Source: Dermacoccus nishinomiyaensis (lineage in GTDB: Bacteria; Actinomycetota; Actinomycetes; Actinomycetales; Dermatophilaceae). From it: 64,000 nt of DNA. The notes below the pieces were generated by a model. The model was given only the letters and a program-made list of their open reading frames with translations, did not search any database and had not been told where the DNA came from. Position numbers and translations under genes: made by a program. This document shows positions 16,693 through 24,314 of the stretch, in pieces. Every line of letters begins with the position of its first letter. Position 1 is the first letter of the stretch. The stretch covers positions 62,001-126,000 of the forward strand of contig NZ_UFXX01000001.1 of assembly GCF_900447535.1 (NCBI RefSeq). Direction: 5' to 3'.

Positions 16693-16810
16693 CGTCCCAG
16701 GCTACATCGATTTGTTACTCGCGAGAATCGCCGTGCTTGCGCGTGAGGGCCTGGTCGTGTAAACATTATTTTGTCAGCGGCGGATAGCGCCCTGTTGTGA
16801 AGGAGCAGGA
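16693..16810. promoter_or_regulatory. Divergent control region between repressor and early genes (copy 1)
   Basis: This 118-bp gap contains the palindrome CTCGCGAG at 16718-16725 and an AT-rich patch at 16759-16775, unusual for this genome. An AAGGAG-type ribosome binding site stands before the excisionase-like start. It should hold both the lysogeny promoter (left) and the early promoter (right) and the repressor operators. The individual promoter boxes are not certain. Confidence 0.5.
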
Positions 16811-17005
16811 ATGAACGACCTGAGAACGCTTGACGAGGTGGCCGCGTACCTGCGGAAGACGCCCAGCCAGATGCGCTGGCTCAGATATGCAGGAACCGGC
16901 CCCAGGTCGGCCAAGATCGGCGGCCGCGTGATGTACCGGCAGCGTGACGTCGACGCCTGGCTCGACGCCCAGTTCGAGAACGACCCCGCCAACACCGCCG
17001 CCTGA
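16811..17005 (+). CDS. Excisionase-like MerR/AlpA-type HTH protein (copy 1)
   Basis: A 64-residue protein, essentially one winged helix-turn-helix of the HTH_17/excisionase type: LRTLDEVAAYLRKTPSQMRW at the N-terminus and GRVMYRQRDVDAWLD at the wing. Such proteins act as recombination directionality factors or early activators (AlpA in P4-like satellites). As the first rightward gene opposite the repressor, it likely promotes excision. GAAGGAGCAGG stands before the ATG. Confidence 0.8.
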   Translation: MNDLRTLDEVAAYLRKTPSQMRWLRYAGTGPRSAKIGGRVMYRQRDVDAWLDAQFENDPANTAA

Positions 17006-17031
17006 CGCGGCGCCACGAAGGAGAACGAAGC

Positions 17032-17271
17032 ATGAGCACCATCGACGACGTGCTCGCGGCCGAGGAAGCCGTCGAGAGCATCACGCAGTTCAAGGTCACG
17101 AACCCCAAGTGGTCGGTGGAGGTCTTCCACCTCTCCGACGAAGCACCGGACGTGTTCCACGTCGACGTTCAGACGCATGACGTGTTTCGCGCCGAGGACA
17201 TGCCCGCGTTCGCGGATGCGGTCACCGGGGCGCTGGCGCACCTGCAGAAAGCGGGTGGGCTCCGTGTGTAA
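17032..17271 (+). CDS. Small acidic protein of unknown function (copy 1)
   Basis: A 79-residue protein, MSTIDDVLAAEEAVESI, that I do not recognise. It is acidic, has no Cys and no membrane segment, and contains alternating short strands and helices. A good ribosome binding site (GAAGGAGAA) precedes the ATG. It lies 26 bases after the excisionase-like gene and before the replication genes, so an early function is likely. A small terminase or anti-helper role cannot be excluded. Confidence 0.7.
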   Translation: MSTIDDVLAAEEAVESITQFKVTNPKWSVEVFHLSDEAPDVFHVDVQTHDVFRAEDMPAFADAVTGALAHLQKAGGLRV

Positions 17272-17283
17272 CTCAACAAAAAC

Positions 17284-17315
17284 GAACACCGCCGAGTTGC
17301 AGCTCGACGGCGTTC
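17284..17315 (+). terminator. Hairpin between early genes (copy 1)
   Basis: Thirteen-base arms at 17284-17296 and 17303-17315 pair with two mismatches around TTGCAG, starting 12 bases after a stop codon. It may be an attenuator or terminator separating the excision genes from the replication genes. Confidence 0.4.
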
Positions 17316-17344
17316 GAAGCGGCGATCACCTGGAGGGCAATGCC

Positions 17345-17632
17345 GTGCACCAGATTAACGAACCCAACAACGGGCAACAGACGTGGTGGCGAGACGCTGA
17401 GATCATCCTAGCGGCTCGCGCGGCGTCCGGGGCACCGTTCACCGCCGACGACCTGCGAGCCGACGGCCTCGACGAACCGGTGAAGCCCGCCTACTGGGGA
17501 ATGCTCTTCCAGCAGGCGCAAGCGCACGGCGTCATCGTCTCCGTCGGTGTGATGAACTCCCGCCGCCGGCAGCGTCGAGGTTCCCTAGGCCGCGTCTGGG
17601 TCGGTGCCACGGGCGAGGGAATCGCCGCCTGA
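17345..17632 (+). CDS. Small wHTH-like protein upstream of the initiator (copy 1)
   Basis: A 95-residue protein starting at GTG 17345, with GGAGGG eight bases upstream. A longer frame beginning at 17177 overlaps the previous gene and is not favoured. The middle (FTADDLRADGLDEPVKPAYW) and end (RRRQRRGSLGRVWVG) look like a compact winged-helix domain seen in small actinophage proteins near replication genes. It overlaps the next gene by one base (TGATG). A helper role in replication initiation or packaging recognition is conceivable; I cannot assign one. Confidence 0.65.
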   Translation: MHQINEPNNGQQTWWRDAEIILAARAASGAPFTADDLRADGLDEPVKPAYWGMLFQQAQAHGVIVSVGVMNSRRRQRRGSLGRVWVGATGEGIAA

Positions 17633-18249
17633 TGCCGAGCGTCACGACCACGGTCCCGGGTTCTGGCTCGGGACTGTGGTGGCGGTCCAAGTGGATGGAG
17701 AGCATCTACACCGCCGACGACCTGAAGCCGCTCGAGGTGCTCGTCGCCACCGTCTACGCCGATCACGCCCACGACAAGCGGGTCTCGTGGGTCACTGGTG
17801 AGCGCCTTCGACAGCGGACCAAGCTGTCGAAGGACGCCGCGCACCGTGCCCTCAAGGGCCTCGAGACCAAGGGTTATCTCGTGGCAGTCGAGCGCAGGCC
17901 GAGGCGTCCCACGACGTACGGCCTCGTGATCCCTGAGCACCGCCTTGGTACGCCAGACGTACTAGCCGCTGGTACGGGAGACGTACTAACAGCTCCTCCA
18001 CTGGTACGGGAGGCGGACCAGCTGGTACGGGAGACGGACTCAACTGGTACGGGAGACGTACTCCATCCCAGTACATATCCCAGTTCTCCATCCCATGCGC
18101 TCGCCCTGGCCGATGACGGCGACGCTCACGCGCACCAAGACCGCGACGCGACGGCGGCCCAGCATCGATGCGATCTGGGATGGATCAACAACTCCGACGG
18201 CACCGTGAGCAAGTGCCCGACCTGTAAGTCAGCGAGGAACGCAGCATGA
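17632..18249 (+). CDS. Putative replication initiator with winged helix and C-terminal Cys motif (copy 1)
   Basis: A 205-residue protein. Residues about 25-100 form a winged helix-turn-helix (LKPLEVLVATVYADH, WVTGERLRQRTKLSKDAAHR, GLETKGYLV) like phage O-type and helix-turn-helix replication proteins. Residues 105-145 are low-complexity because the DNA here is five iteron repeats. The C-terminus has Cys180, Cys195 and Cys198 with His178, a possible zinc site. The position between early and packaging genes and the embedded iterons argue for an initiator that binds inside its own gene, as lambda O does. It overlaps both neighbours (TGATG upstream, ATGA downstream). Confidence 0.65.
   Translation: MPSVTTTVPGSGSGLWWRSKWMESIYTADDLKPLEVLVATVYADHAHDKRVSWVTGERLRQRTKLSKDAAHRALKGLETKGYLVAVERRPRRPTTYGLVIPEHRLGTPDVLAAGTGDVLTAPPLVREADQLVRETDSTGTGDVLHPSTYPSSPSHALALADDGDAHAHQDRDATAAQHRCDLGWINNSDGTVSKCPTCKSARNAA
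17947..18062 (+). repeat. Five iterons, candidate replication origin (copy 1)
   Basis: Five 17-bp repeats start at 17947, 17971, 18003, 18024 and 18046. The consensus GGTACGGGAGACGTACT occurs exactly at the second and fifth; the others differ at two to four positions. Each full unit is itself a dyad (GTACG-N5-CGTAC). Start spacings are 24, 32, 21 and 22 bases, not all multiples of three, so the repetition is not a protein repeat. Confidence 0.7.
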
Positions 18250-18650
18250 CCATGACCCCGTGCCTCGAGTGTGGTGAACCCTCGAACGGCCCACGATGTG
18301 ACGAGCACCGACGACCAGCGGTCTCCCGACCATCACGAGCAGCAGGCTATGACACGGCCTGGGATCGACTCAGCCGACGAGCACGCAAGCTCCAGCCGTT
18401 CTGCTCAGACTGCGGCACCCGCGACGACCTCACCTGCGACCACTCCCCCGAGGCATGGAAGCGCAAGGAACGCGGCCTCTCCATCCGCCTCGAGGACGTC
18501 GACGTCGTGTGTCGAGCGTGCAACTCCCGACGCGGCGCTGCACGAACCAGGGGGGAAGGGGCGGAAAAAAGTCAAGCGGGAGCCTATGACAAGTCAGAAT
18601 GTGAGACACTATTTGAGAACGATTCTCGTCTAGGGGGTGCTGAGGCGTGA
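18246..18650 (+). CDS. HNH endonuclease (copy 1)
   Basis: A 134-residue protein. An N-terminal zinc-binding cluster (Cys6, Cys9, Cys18, His21) precedes the HNH core: CSDCG (Cys53, Cys56), DH at 65-66, and CRACN (Cys89, Cys92, Asn93). Phage HNH proteins beside the large terminase are needed for DNA cleavage at packaging in several cos phages, and that is the likely role. It overlaps the initiator gene (ATGA) and the terminase gene (GTGA). The 3' end of the gene carries the palindromic operator-like site at 18615-18627. Confidence 0.88.
   Translation: MTMTPCLECGEPSNGPRCDEHRRPAVSRPSRAAGYDTAWDRLSRRARKLQPFCSDCGTRDDLTCDHSPEAWKRKERGLSIRLEDVDVVCRACNSRRGAARTRGEGAEKSQAGAYDKSECETLFENDSRLGGAEA
18614..18628. 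promoter_or_regulatory. Late-gene operator-like palindrome upstream of terL (copy 1)
   Basis: TGAGAACGATTCTCG, an imperfect 7-1-7 dyad 19 bases before the terminase start, next to GTGAGACA. A near-identical site with the same neighbour lies before the capsid gene (22694-22708). Confidence 0.5.
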
Positions 18651-20101
18651 GAGCAGGCCCTAAGGGCAACATCGAGGCCGCGCCTCTCGACTTCTCGGGC
18701 TGGACTACGGCCCGTGCTGAGCGTCGCATCCGGTTCGTCGACGAGTACGTCGTGACGCCGAAGGGTGTCGGTGCTCTGGAGCCGATGCGCTTCCGTCCCT
18801 GGCAGCGTGAGATCGTCGCCGGCGCGTTCGCTGAGGGCATTCGTACCGCTCTCGTCTCGTTGCCGCGTGCGAACGGCAAGACCGCTCTGGCGGCTGCGCT
18901 GGCCGTGGCCGAGCTGTTCGTCGGCCCGCCCTCGGCTGAGGTGCTCGTCGTCGCCTCTGACCAGCGACAAGCGAACATCGCCTTGCGTATGGCGAAGCGG
19001 ATGATCGAGCTCTCCCCCGAGCTTGCCGAGCGGGCGCAGGTCTTCAGCGACAAGATCGTCGTCCCCCACAACGACGCCACGATGATCGCGCTCCCGGCTG
19101 ACCCTGGCGCGCTTCACGGGTGGGACCCGTCGCTGTTGATCGTGGACGAGCTTCACGTCGTCAGCGAAGCCGTGTGGGAGGCCGTGACGTCGGTGCAGGG
19201 CAAGCGGCCCGAGTCGACGACCCTGGCGATCTCCACGCCCTCCACGTCGCCTGACTGTGTGATGTGGCGTCTCATCGAGCACGGTCGCCGTGGCGATGAC
19301 CCGGCGTTCTTCCTGCGAGAGTTCCAAGCGCCGGACGGGTGCGCCACCGACGACGAAGCGGCGTGGGCTGAGGCTAACCCTGCGCTCGATGACTTCCTGA
19401 GCCGTGACGGCCTCGCGTCCGCTCGTCGCACGCTGCGCGAGCCGGTGTTCCGTCAGCTGCGTCTCGGCCAGTGGGTCAGCGGTTCCGAGTCGTGGCTCCC
19501 GTTCGGTACGTGGGACTCCCTGGCGGACCCGGAACGGCGTGTGGAGAAGAACGCCCGCGTCGTCCTCGCGTTCGACGGTTCCGCGTCGGGTGACTCGACG
19601 GCCCTCATTGGCTGCACGGTCGGGGACGACCCGCACCTGTTCGTCGAGGGCTTGTGGGAGAACCCTGGCGACCCGCGCTGGCGTGTTCCGCGTGCGGACG
19701 TGAGCAACGCCGTCGACGTCGCCTTCCAGAAGTACGACGTGCTCGAGCTCGCCGCTGACCCGTGGGGCTGGAACTCTGAGATCGAGGCGTGGGCGGCGCG
19801 TCACGGTGAAAAGCGGGTGCTGATGTGGAACACCGCCGCCGCGAACCGCATGGCACCCGCGACCGATCGTCTCTACACGGCGACGCAAGAGCAGACCGTC
19901 ACGCACGACGGCAACAAGGACCTGGCAGCGCACGTCGCGCACTGCATCGCCAAGCGAACACCGATGGGTGACCTCGTGAGCAAGGACAAGAAGGGCAGTC
20001 CCCGCAAGATCGACGCGGCTGTCGGAGCGATCATCGCGTTCGATCGGGCGTCATTCCACACCAACAAGCCGGCCAAGAGAAGGGCAGTGAGTTTCCGATG
20101 A
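18647..20101 (+). CDS. terL: Phage terminase large subunit (copy 1)
   Basis: A 484-residue packaging motor. The ATPase domain has Walker A PRANGKT (73-79) and Walker B LLIVDE (163-168). The RNase H-like nuclease domain has Asp310 in LAFDGSASGDS, Asp371 in AADPWGW, and a late Asp in KIDAAVGAI. It would drive DNA into the element's own procapsid. The GTG start overlaps the HNH stop, and its end overlaps portal by ATGA. No recognisable small terminase gene lies upstream; the HNH protein or one of the small early proteins may supply DNA recognition. Confidence 0.95.
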   Translation: MRAGPKGNIEAAPLDFSGWTTARAERRIRFVDEYVVTPKGVGALEPMRFRPWQREIVAGAFAEGIRTALVSLPRANGKTALAAALAVAELFVGPPSAEVLVVASDQRQANIALRMAKRMIELSPELAERAQVFSDKIVVPHNDATMIALPADPGALHGWDPSLLIVDELHVVSEAVWEAVTSVQGKRPESTTLAISTPSTSPDCVMWRLIEHGRRGDDPAFFLREFQAPDGCATDDEAAWAEANPALDDFLSRDGLASARRTLREPVFRQLRLGQWVSGSESWLPFGTWDSLADPERRVEKNARVVLAFDGSASGDSTALIGCTVGDDPHLFVEGLWENPGDPRWRVPRADVSNAVDVAFQKYDVLELAADPWGWNSEIEAWAARHGEKRVLMWNTAAANRMAPATDRLYTATQEQTVTHDGNKDLAAHVAHCIAKRTPMGDLVSKDKKGSPRKIDAAVGAIIAFDRASFHTNKPAKRRAVSFR

Positions 20102-21429
20102 ACACCACCACGATCAAGACCCTGAGCGAGAAGCTGGACACGACCGTCCCGAAGCTCGCTGAGCTCGACGCCTACTGGAGCGGGCGGCAGCCCGCCGCGT
20201 TCCTGTCTACCGAGTCACGCGAGGCGCTGGGCGACCGGTTGCGCCGCGTGTCGGTGAACTTCCCCCGCCTCGCCGTCACGGCCCTGGCGGAACGTCTCGA
20301 CCTGACCGGCTTTCGTACCGGTGGCGCGGACGCTGAGCCCGACGCTGACCTGTGGAACGTGTGGCGTCGCTGCGGGATGGAGGAAGCATCGGCGCAGGCT
20401 CACGTCGACGCTCTCGCCTACGGGCGTTCGTTCGTCATCGTGTGGGCTGACTCCGCCGGCGCTCCGGTTGTGACGGTCGAGAGCCCGCTGCAGGTGGCCG
20501 TTCTGCGCGACCCGGCGTCGCGTGAGGTGACGGCCGCGCTCAAGCGGTGGATCGACGGCAGCACGGCGCGGGCGGTCCTGTACGAGCGGGACTCGATCAC
20601 GATGCTCGAGCATCCCGGCACGATGGTTGACGCGGCTGCGATGCCTTCGACGGGCTGGACGGTGACTGAGACGATCCCGAACCCGCTCGGCGTTGTCCCG
20701 GTCGTCCCGGTGGTGAACCGTGGTCGTCTGCTCGACGTTGACGGCGTGTCGGAGATGGCGGACATTCTTGACCTGACCGACGCGCTGAACAAGATCAACC
20801 TCGACATGCTCGTGACGTCGGAGTTCTACGCTCGCCCCCGCCGCTGGGCGACGGGCCTCGAGGTCGTCGAGGACGAGGACGGCAACCCGGTGAAGCCGTT
20901 CAGCGCCGCTCTCGATGACGTGTGGCAGTCGGAGGCAGCTGACACGAAGTTCGGGCAGTTCGACGCCGCTCGTCTCGACGGGTACGCCGACGCGGCCGCG
21001 CTCATCACGCAGCAGATCGGCGCTCTCACGGGCCTACCGCCGCACTACCTGGGATTGCACGGTGATCAGCCTGCGTCGGCGGACGCGATCCGCTCGGCCG
21101 AGGCTTCCCTTGTCGCTCGCGCGTATGCGCTGCACCGCACGTTCGGTACGGCGTGGGCGTCGGTCGCTCGTCTCATGCTCGCCGTCCGTGATGGTGTTGA
21201 CCCTCGCACGCTGGACGTGGAGCCGATGTGGGCGAACCCGGAGACTCGCACGCCCGCGCAGGCGGCGGACGCGGCCGCGAAGCTCGTCGGCGTCGGCGTG
21301 CCCCTGTCGGTCGTCCTGGCTGACACGCTCGGCATGAGTCCCGAGCAGGTGGAGCGCGTCCGGGCCGCCCGTCGCGGTGACGCTCTCGACGCGGCTGCGG
21401 TCGATCTCGGGAAGCTGGCAGCGTCGTGA
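20098..21429 (+). CDS. Phage portal protein, SPP1 Gp6-like (copy 1)
   Basis: A 443-residue protein of the Gp6-like portal family, the dodecameric ring at the capsid vertex through which DNA passes. Recognisable segments are NFPRLAVTALAERL near residue 54, AYGRSFVIV near 107, and the C-terminal stem/crown region with LTGLPPHYLG and SADAIRSAEASLV. Length is typical. It overlaps terL and the MuF-like gene by four bases each, so translation is coupled along the head operon. Confidence 0.93.
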   Translation: MNTTTIKTLSEKLDTTVPKLAELDAYWSGRQPAAFLSTESREALGDRLRRVSVNFPRLAVTALAERLDLTGFRTGGADAEPDADLWNVWRRCGMEEASAQAHVDALAYGRSFVIVWADSAGAPVVTVESPLQVAVLRDPASREVTAALKRWIDGSTARAVLYERDSITMLEHPGTMVDAAAMPSTGWTVTETIPNPLGVVPVVPVVNRGRLLDVDGVSEMADILDLTDALNKINLDMLVTSEFYARPRRWATGLEVVEDEDGNPVKPFSAALDDVWQSEAADTKFGQFDAARLDGYADAAALITQQIGALTGLPPHYLGLHGDQPASADAIRSAEASLVARAYALHRTFGTAWASVARLMLAVRDGVDPRTLDVEPMWANPETRTPAQAADAAAKLVGVGVPLSVVLADTLGMSPEQVERVRAARRGDALDAAAVDLGKLAAS

Positions 21430-21962
21430 CGTACCGCGAGCAGATTCGGGCGCTGGGCGAGCAGGCAGCCGAGCAGGTCACGGCGATCTTCACGTCGTGG
21501 CAGGAAGCACTGATCTCCACCGATGAAGCCGTCGACCTGTTGGCCACGTTCATCGCGGGCGCGAACTCGAGGGCGGTCGCTCTGGCTGACTTGTCTCTCG
21601 CGGCGACGCTCATGGAGCAGATGGGCGTCCCGGTGGCGACGTTGGGTCTCGTCCCTGACGCGCGGGACGTCGCCCGGTTGCACAAGGCCGCAGCGACGAT
21701 CCTGAGCATCCCTGACGTCACCCTCGAGCGTGTGCAACGCCTCGCCCGGGCTGAGCCGATCGACGCGGCGTCTACGGCGTTCAGTGAGGGAATCAAGAAG
21801 TCGCCGCACGTCAAGGGCTGGGTTCGCTCGGTATCCAGCTCCGGGTGCCAACTGTGCGACTGGTGGCGGCGTGACGGGCAGGTGTGGCCCGCCGATCATC
21901 CGATGCCGACGCACAAGGGCTGCACCTGTAGCCAAGTACCTGTTGAGAAGGGGCGAGCATGA
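21426..21962 (+). CDS. MuF-like minor capsid protein (copy 1)
   Basis: A 178-residue protein placed between portal and scaffold, where SPP1/Mu-type phages encode a MuF (gp7-like) minor head protein. The C-terminal CQLCDWWRRDGQVWPAD and HKGCTC pattern is typical of actinophage MuF-like proteins and may bind metal. Length is short for the family, so only the capsid-internal domain is likely present. GTG start with GTGA overlap to portal. Confidence 0.82.
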   Translation: MTYREQIRALGEQAAEQVTAIFTSWQEALISTDEAVDLLATFIAGANSRAVALADLSLAATLMEQMGVPVATLGLVPDARDVARLHKAAATILSIPDVTLERVQRLARAEPIDAASTAFSEGIKKSPHVKGWVRSVSSSGCQLCDWWRRDGQVWPADHPMPTHKGCTCSQVPVEKGRA

Positions 21963-22492
21963 CCAAGAAGCAGCTGACGGAGGAACCGATGACCGAGGAC
22001 CTGACGACCGAGACCGACGAGCGCGACACGGCAGGTGGAAGAAATCTTCCACCTGAGATCGTCACCGAGGACGCCCCCGAGGACGTCGCTGCGGCTGACG
22101 CCCCCGAGGACGCCCCCGAGGACGTCGAGGGCGTCGACGTCGACGGATCAGATGATCCCTCCGACGCCGAGACGTTCCCCCGCGAGTACGTCGAGAAGCT
22201 GCGCAAGGAGGCCGCCGACGCCCGCGTGAAGGCGAAGCGCGCCGACGACCTGGCCGCACGGCTGCATACGGCTCTCGTGGCAGCGACGGGCCGCCTCGCT
22301 GACCCGTCAGACCTTCCGTTCGATGACGCTCACCTCGAGGACGCGGACGCGCTTAACGCGGCCGTCGATGCTCTTCTTGCCCGCAAGCCTCACCTCGCGT
22401 CACGTCGCCCGGTTGGCTCAATCGGGCAGGGTGCGACGGCTCCTGCCGATAGCGTCAGCCTCGCCGGGATCCTCCGGCACAACGCACAGTGA
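21959..22492 (+). CDS. Capsid scaffolding protein (copy 1)
   Basis: A 177-residue, strongly acidic protein. Residues 1-75 are Asp/Glu-rich with repeated APEDV, 78-110 form a charged helix (REYVEKLRKEAADARVKAKR) like phage scaffolds, and the C-terminus is Gly/Ser-rich with a likely capsid-binding tail. Position just before the capsid gene supports scaffolding. No separate head protease gene is present, so scaffold would leave intact or be cut by host enzymes. Its coding DNA carries a 22-bp dyad at 22033-22054. Confidence 0.82.
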   Translation: MTKKQLTEEPMTEDLTTETDERDTAGGRNLPPEIVTEDAPEDVAAADAPEDAPEDVEGVDVDGSDDPSDAETFPREYVEKLRKEAADARVKAKRADDLAARLHTALVAATGRLADPSDLPFDDAHLEDADALNAAVDALLARKPHLASRRPVGSIGQGATAPADSVSLAGILRHNAQ

Positions 22493-22503
22493 GAGGAACG
22501 GGC

Positions 22504-22692
22504 ATGTCAAGTTACGAGAACATCTACGAGATTCTGAACGGCGGCGCCAGCAAGGGGTACATCGGCTTCGAACTCGACAAGCTCACGGTTGATCAGCGGA
22601 TCGCCGCAGCCAACGTCGTGGCACTGGCCGCGATTGCTGAGGAGCTGGACAAGATCGCAGAACACGGTATCGGACAGTCCGAGCGCCGGTAG
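22504..22692 (+). CDS. 62-aa protein before the capsid gene (copy 1)
   Basis: A 62-residue protein starting MSSYENIYEILNGGASKGYI, from the ATG at 22504 with AGAGGAA upstream. I do not recognise it. It is soluble and rich in helix formers (QRIAAANVVALAAIAEELDK). It sits between scaffold and the second operator/promoter-like region. A capsid accessory or size-control role is possible but unsupported. Confidence 0.65.
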   Translation: MSSYENIYEILNGGASKGYIGFELDKLTVDQRIAAANVVALAAIAEELDKIAEHGIGQSERR

Positions 22693-22693
22693 T

Positions 22694-22708
22694 TGAGAAC
22701 GGTTCTCA
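22694..22708. promoter_or_regulatory. Perfect 7-1-7 operator-like palindrome upstream of the capsid gene (copy 1)
   Basis: TGAGAACGGTTCTCA is a perfect dyad in the 121-bp gap before the capsid gene, followed by GTGAGATA. With 18614-18628 it forms a pair of sites at the two expected late-gene transcription points. Confidence 0.55.
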
Positions 22709-22813
22709 TATTGTGAGATAGTGAGGGGGACGGGCCTGGCGCTCGTCCCCTTCACTATTGGGCCTGGCGTCCAGCGTGATCGAAACCCGATTCTCACGTA
22801 CAGGAGCCCCATC

Positions 22814-23686
22814 ATGGCTGAATCCACCACCACGGCACCCGAGCTCACCCGCGAGCAGGTTCAGAACGTCCTCGTGAAGCCGCTCGAAACGGCGTCCATC
22901 TTCCTCGCCGCAGGCCCGCGCATCTTCGACTCGGCGTCGCCGGTTCGTATCCCCAAGCTCGGCGGCGCGACGAACCCCGACTGGATTGGCGAGAACGAGC
23001 AGATCACCGAGAAGGACGTCGACTTCGACGAGATTCAACTGCTCCCCTCGACCATGAAGTCCGTCAAGGTGATTACCCGCTACTCCAACGAGCTCGCCCG
23101 TCAGTCCGTCGTCAGCCTCGACGCGGCACTGCAGGAACGTCTCGTCACCGACGTCGCGTCCAAGATCGACACCCAGCTCCTCTCGGCCGGCGGTGACGGC
23201 GTGACGACCCCCAAGGGCCTCTTCGCTTACAGCGGCGTGCAGAACGTCGCCGTCGCCGGCAAGCTCACCCTCGACGCCCTCCTCGACGCCTGGGGCAAGG
23301 CACTCACCGCCAACGTGAACATGACCTCGCTCAAGTGGGTTATGACCCCCCGCGAGTTCGTCAGCCTCCGCAAGCTCAAGGACGGCGACGGCCGCTACAT
23401 GCTCCAGCCCGACCCCACCCTCGACGGTGTTTTCCGCCTGTTCGGTGCTCCGGTCGTCGTCTCCGGTCGCGTGCCCGACACGGGCGGGTCGTCGTCCACG
23501 GGCCGCGCTGCGCTCGTCGACTTCTCGCAGATCGCCGTTGCCCGCGACGCCGCGCCGTCCGTGAAGGTTCTCACCGAGCGTTACGCCGACTTCGACCAGC
23601 AGGCGATCCGTGTTGTCGCTCGCTACGACGCGGCACCGATGAACCCGCAGGCGATCGTCACGCTCACGGGCATCACGCCGGCCTGA
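22814..23686 (+). CDS. Major capsid protein, HK97 fold (copy 1)
   Basis: A 290-residue phage capsid protein starting MAESTTTAPELTREQVQNVL. The ATG at 22814 is chosen over an upstream in-frame ATG at 22721 because AGGAG stands eight bases before it and the HK97-type N-arm begins here. VRIPKLGG, WIGENEQITEKDVDFDE and MTPREFVSLRKLKD fit the Phage_capsid family E-loop and P-domain. The delta domain of HK97 is missing, in line with use of a separate scaffold protein. Its own upstream gap and operator suggest extra transcription for high output. Confidence 0.93.
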   Translation: MAESTTTAPELTREQVQNVLVKPLETASIFLAAGPRIFDSASPVRIPKLGGATNPDWIGENEQITEKDVDFDEIQLLPSTMKSVKVITRYSNELARQSVVSLDAALQERLVTDVASKIDTQLLSAGGDGVTTPKGLFAYSGVQNVAVAGKLTLDALLDAWGKALTANVNMTSLKWVMTPREFVSLRKLKDGDGRYMLQPDPTLDGVFRLFGAPVVVSGRVPDTGGSSSTGRAALVDFSQIAVARDAAPSVKVLTERYADFDQQAIRVVARYDAAPMNPQAIVTLTGITPA

Positions 23687-23988
23687 TGGTCACCGGCCAG
23701 GACGTAGCCGACTTTCTCGGCCAGGGCGACGACACCGAGCTCGTCGCCCTGGCGGGGCAGTCCGTCACGATCATCACCGCGCTGGCGCGCTCGTACACGC
23801 GAGGGAACGGCTTCTCCGGCGTCGCAGCCGATGAGATCGACGCTGTGATCACGACCGCCACGGCGCGACTCGTCGCCAACCCTGAGCAGTTGCGCGTCAC
23901 GGTCGGCGGCGTGCAGACAGACGGCTTCCAGGGGTGGACGCTTCCCGAGCTGTTCGTGCTGAACCGCTACCGCCGGCGGACGCGATGA
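23686..23988 (+). CDS. Head-tail connector (adaptor, gp6/gp15-like) (copy 1)
   Basis: A 100-residue protein starting at the ATG that overlaps the capsid stop (TGATG). VTGQDVADFLGQGDD and a following helical bundle with ITALARSYTRGNGF fit the phage head-tail connector family that docks under the portal. Such adaptors give the surface on which a helper's tail or stopper can attach. Confidence 0.82.
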   Translation: MVTGQDVADFLGQGDDTELVALAGQSVTIITALARSYTRGNGFSGVAADEIDAVITTATARLVANPEQLRVTVGGVQTDGFQGWTLPELFVLNRYRRRTR

Positions 23989-24314
23989 TCTTTCACACGA
24001 AGGTCACGACGACCGTTCCTGGCGGCCCATCGGGTGAATACGACGACTTCGGTAACGAGATCGTTCTACCGCCCCGGTCTGTCACCTTCCGGGGGGAGCT
24101 GCGGCCCCTGAGCGGTGCTGAGACCGACAACGGCAGCCGCGATCAGGTCATCACCCGGTTTCGTCTGTTCTACCCGCGCAAGCTGACGATGACGGCCACC
24201 AGCACCGTCACTGTCTCCGGCCTCGAGTACAAGGTCGTAGGGGAGCCCGAGCCGCATAGCGTCGGCGGACGGCTCCACCATTACGAGGTGCTGCTCGAGC
24301 GGGTCACCGGCTAG
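23985..24314 (+). CDS. Head closure / stopper protein (gp16-like) (copy 1)
   Basis: A 109-residue beta-rich protein starting MIFHTKVTTTVPGGP at the ATG overlapping the connector stop (ATGA). The repeated strands with FRGELRPLSGAE and VSGLEYKVVGEPEPH are typical of phage head-closure (head-tail stopper) proteins. It is the last gene of the element: immediately after it, where a phage would encode tail terminator and tail tube, the sequence passes into the att region. Confidence 0.8.
   Translation: MIFHTKVTTTVPGGPSGEYDDFGNEIVLPPRSVTFRGELRPLSGAETDNGSRDQVITRFRLFYPRKLTMTATSTVTVSGLEYKVVGEPEPHSVGGRLHHYEVLLERVTG

Noticed and set aside
17177-17344. Longer N-terminus for the 95-aa protein
   Set aside because: It overlaps the previous gene in another frame and crosses a hairpin; the GTG at 17345 has a good ribosome binding site.
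17947-18062. CRISPR array
   Set aside because: The repeats are only 17 bp, the spacers are 4-15 bases, the block lies inside a coding frame, and there are no cas genes.
18614-22708. Iron or zinc (Fur/Zur) boxes
   Set aside because: The 7-1-7 layout is similar, but the sites stand before phage head genes and no metal gene is near; a phage-type late regulator fits better.
22721-22813. Upstream start for the capsid protein
   Set aside because: The extra 31 residues are unlike capsid N-termini and overlap the palindromic control region; AGGAG precedes the later ATG.
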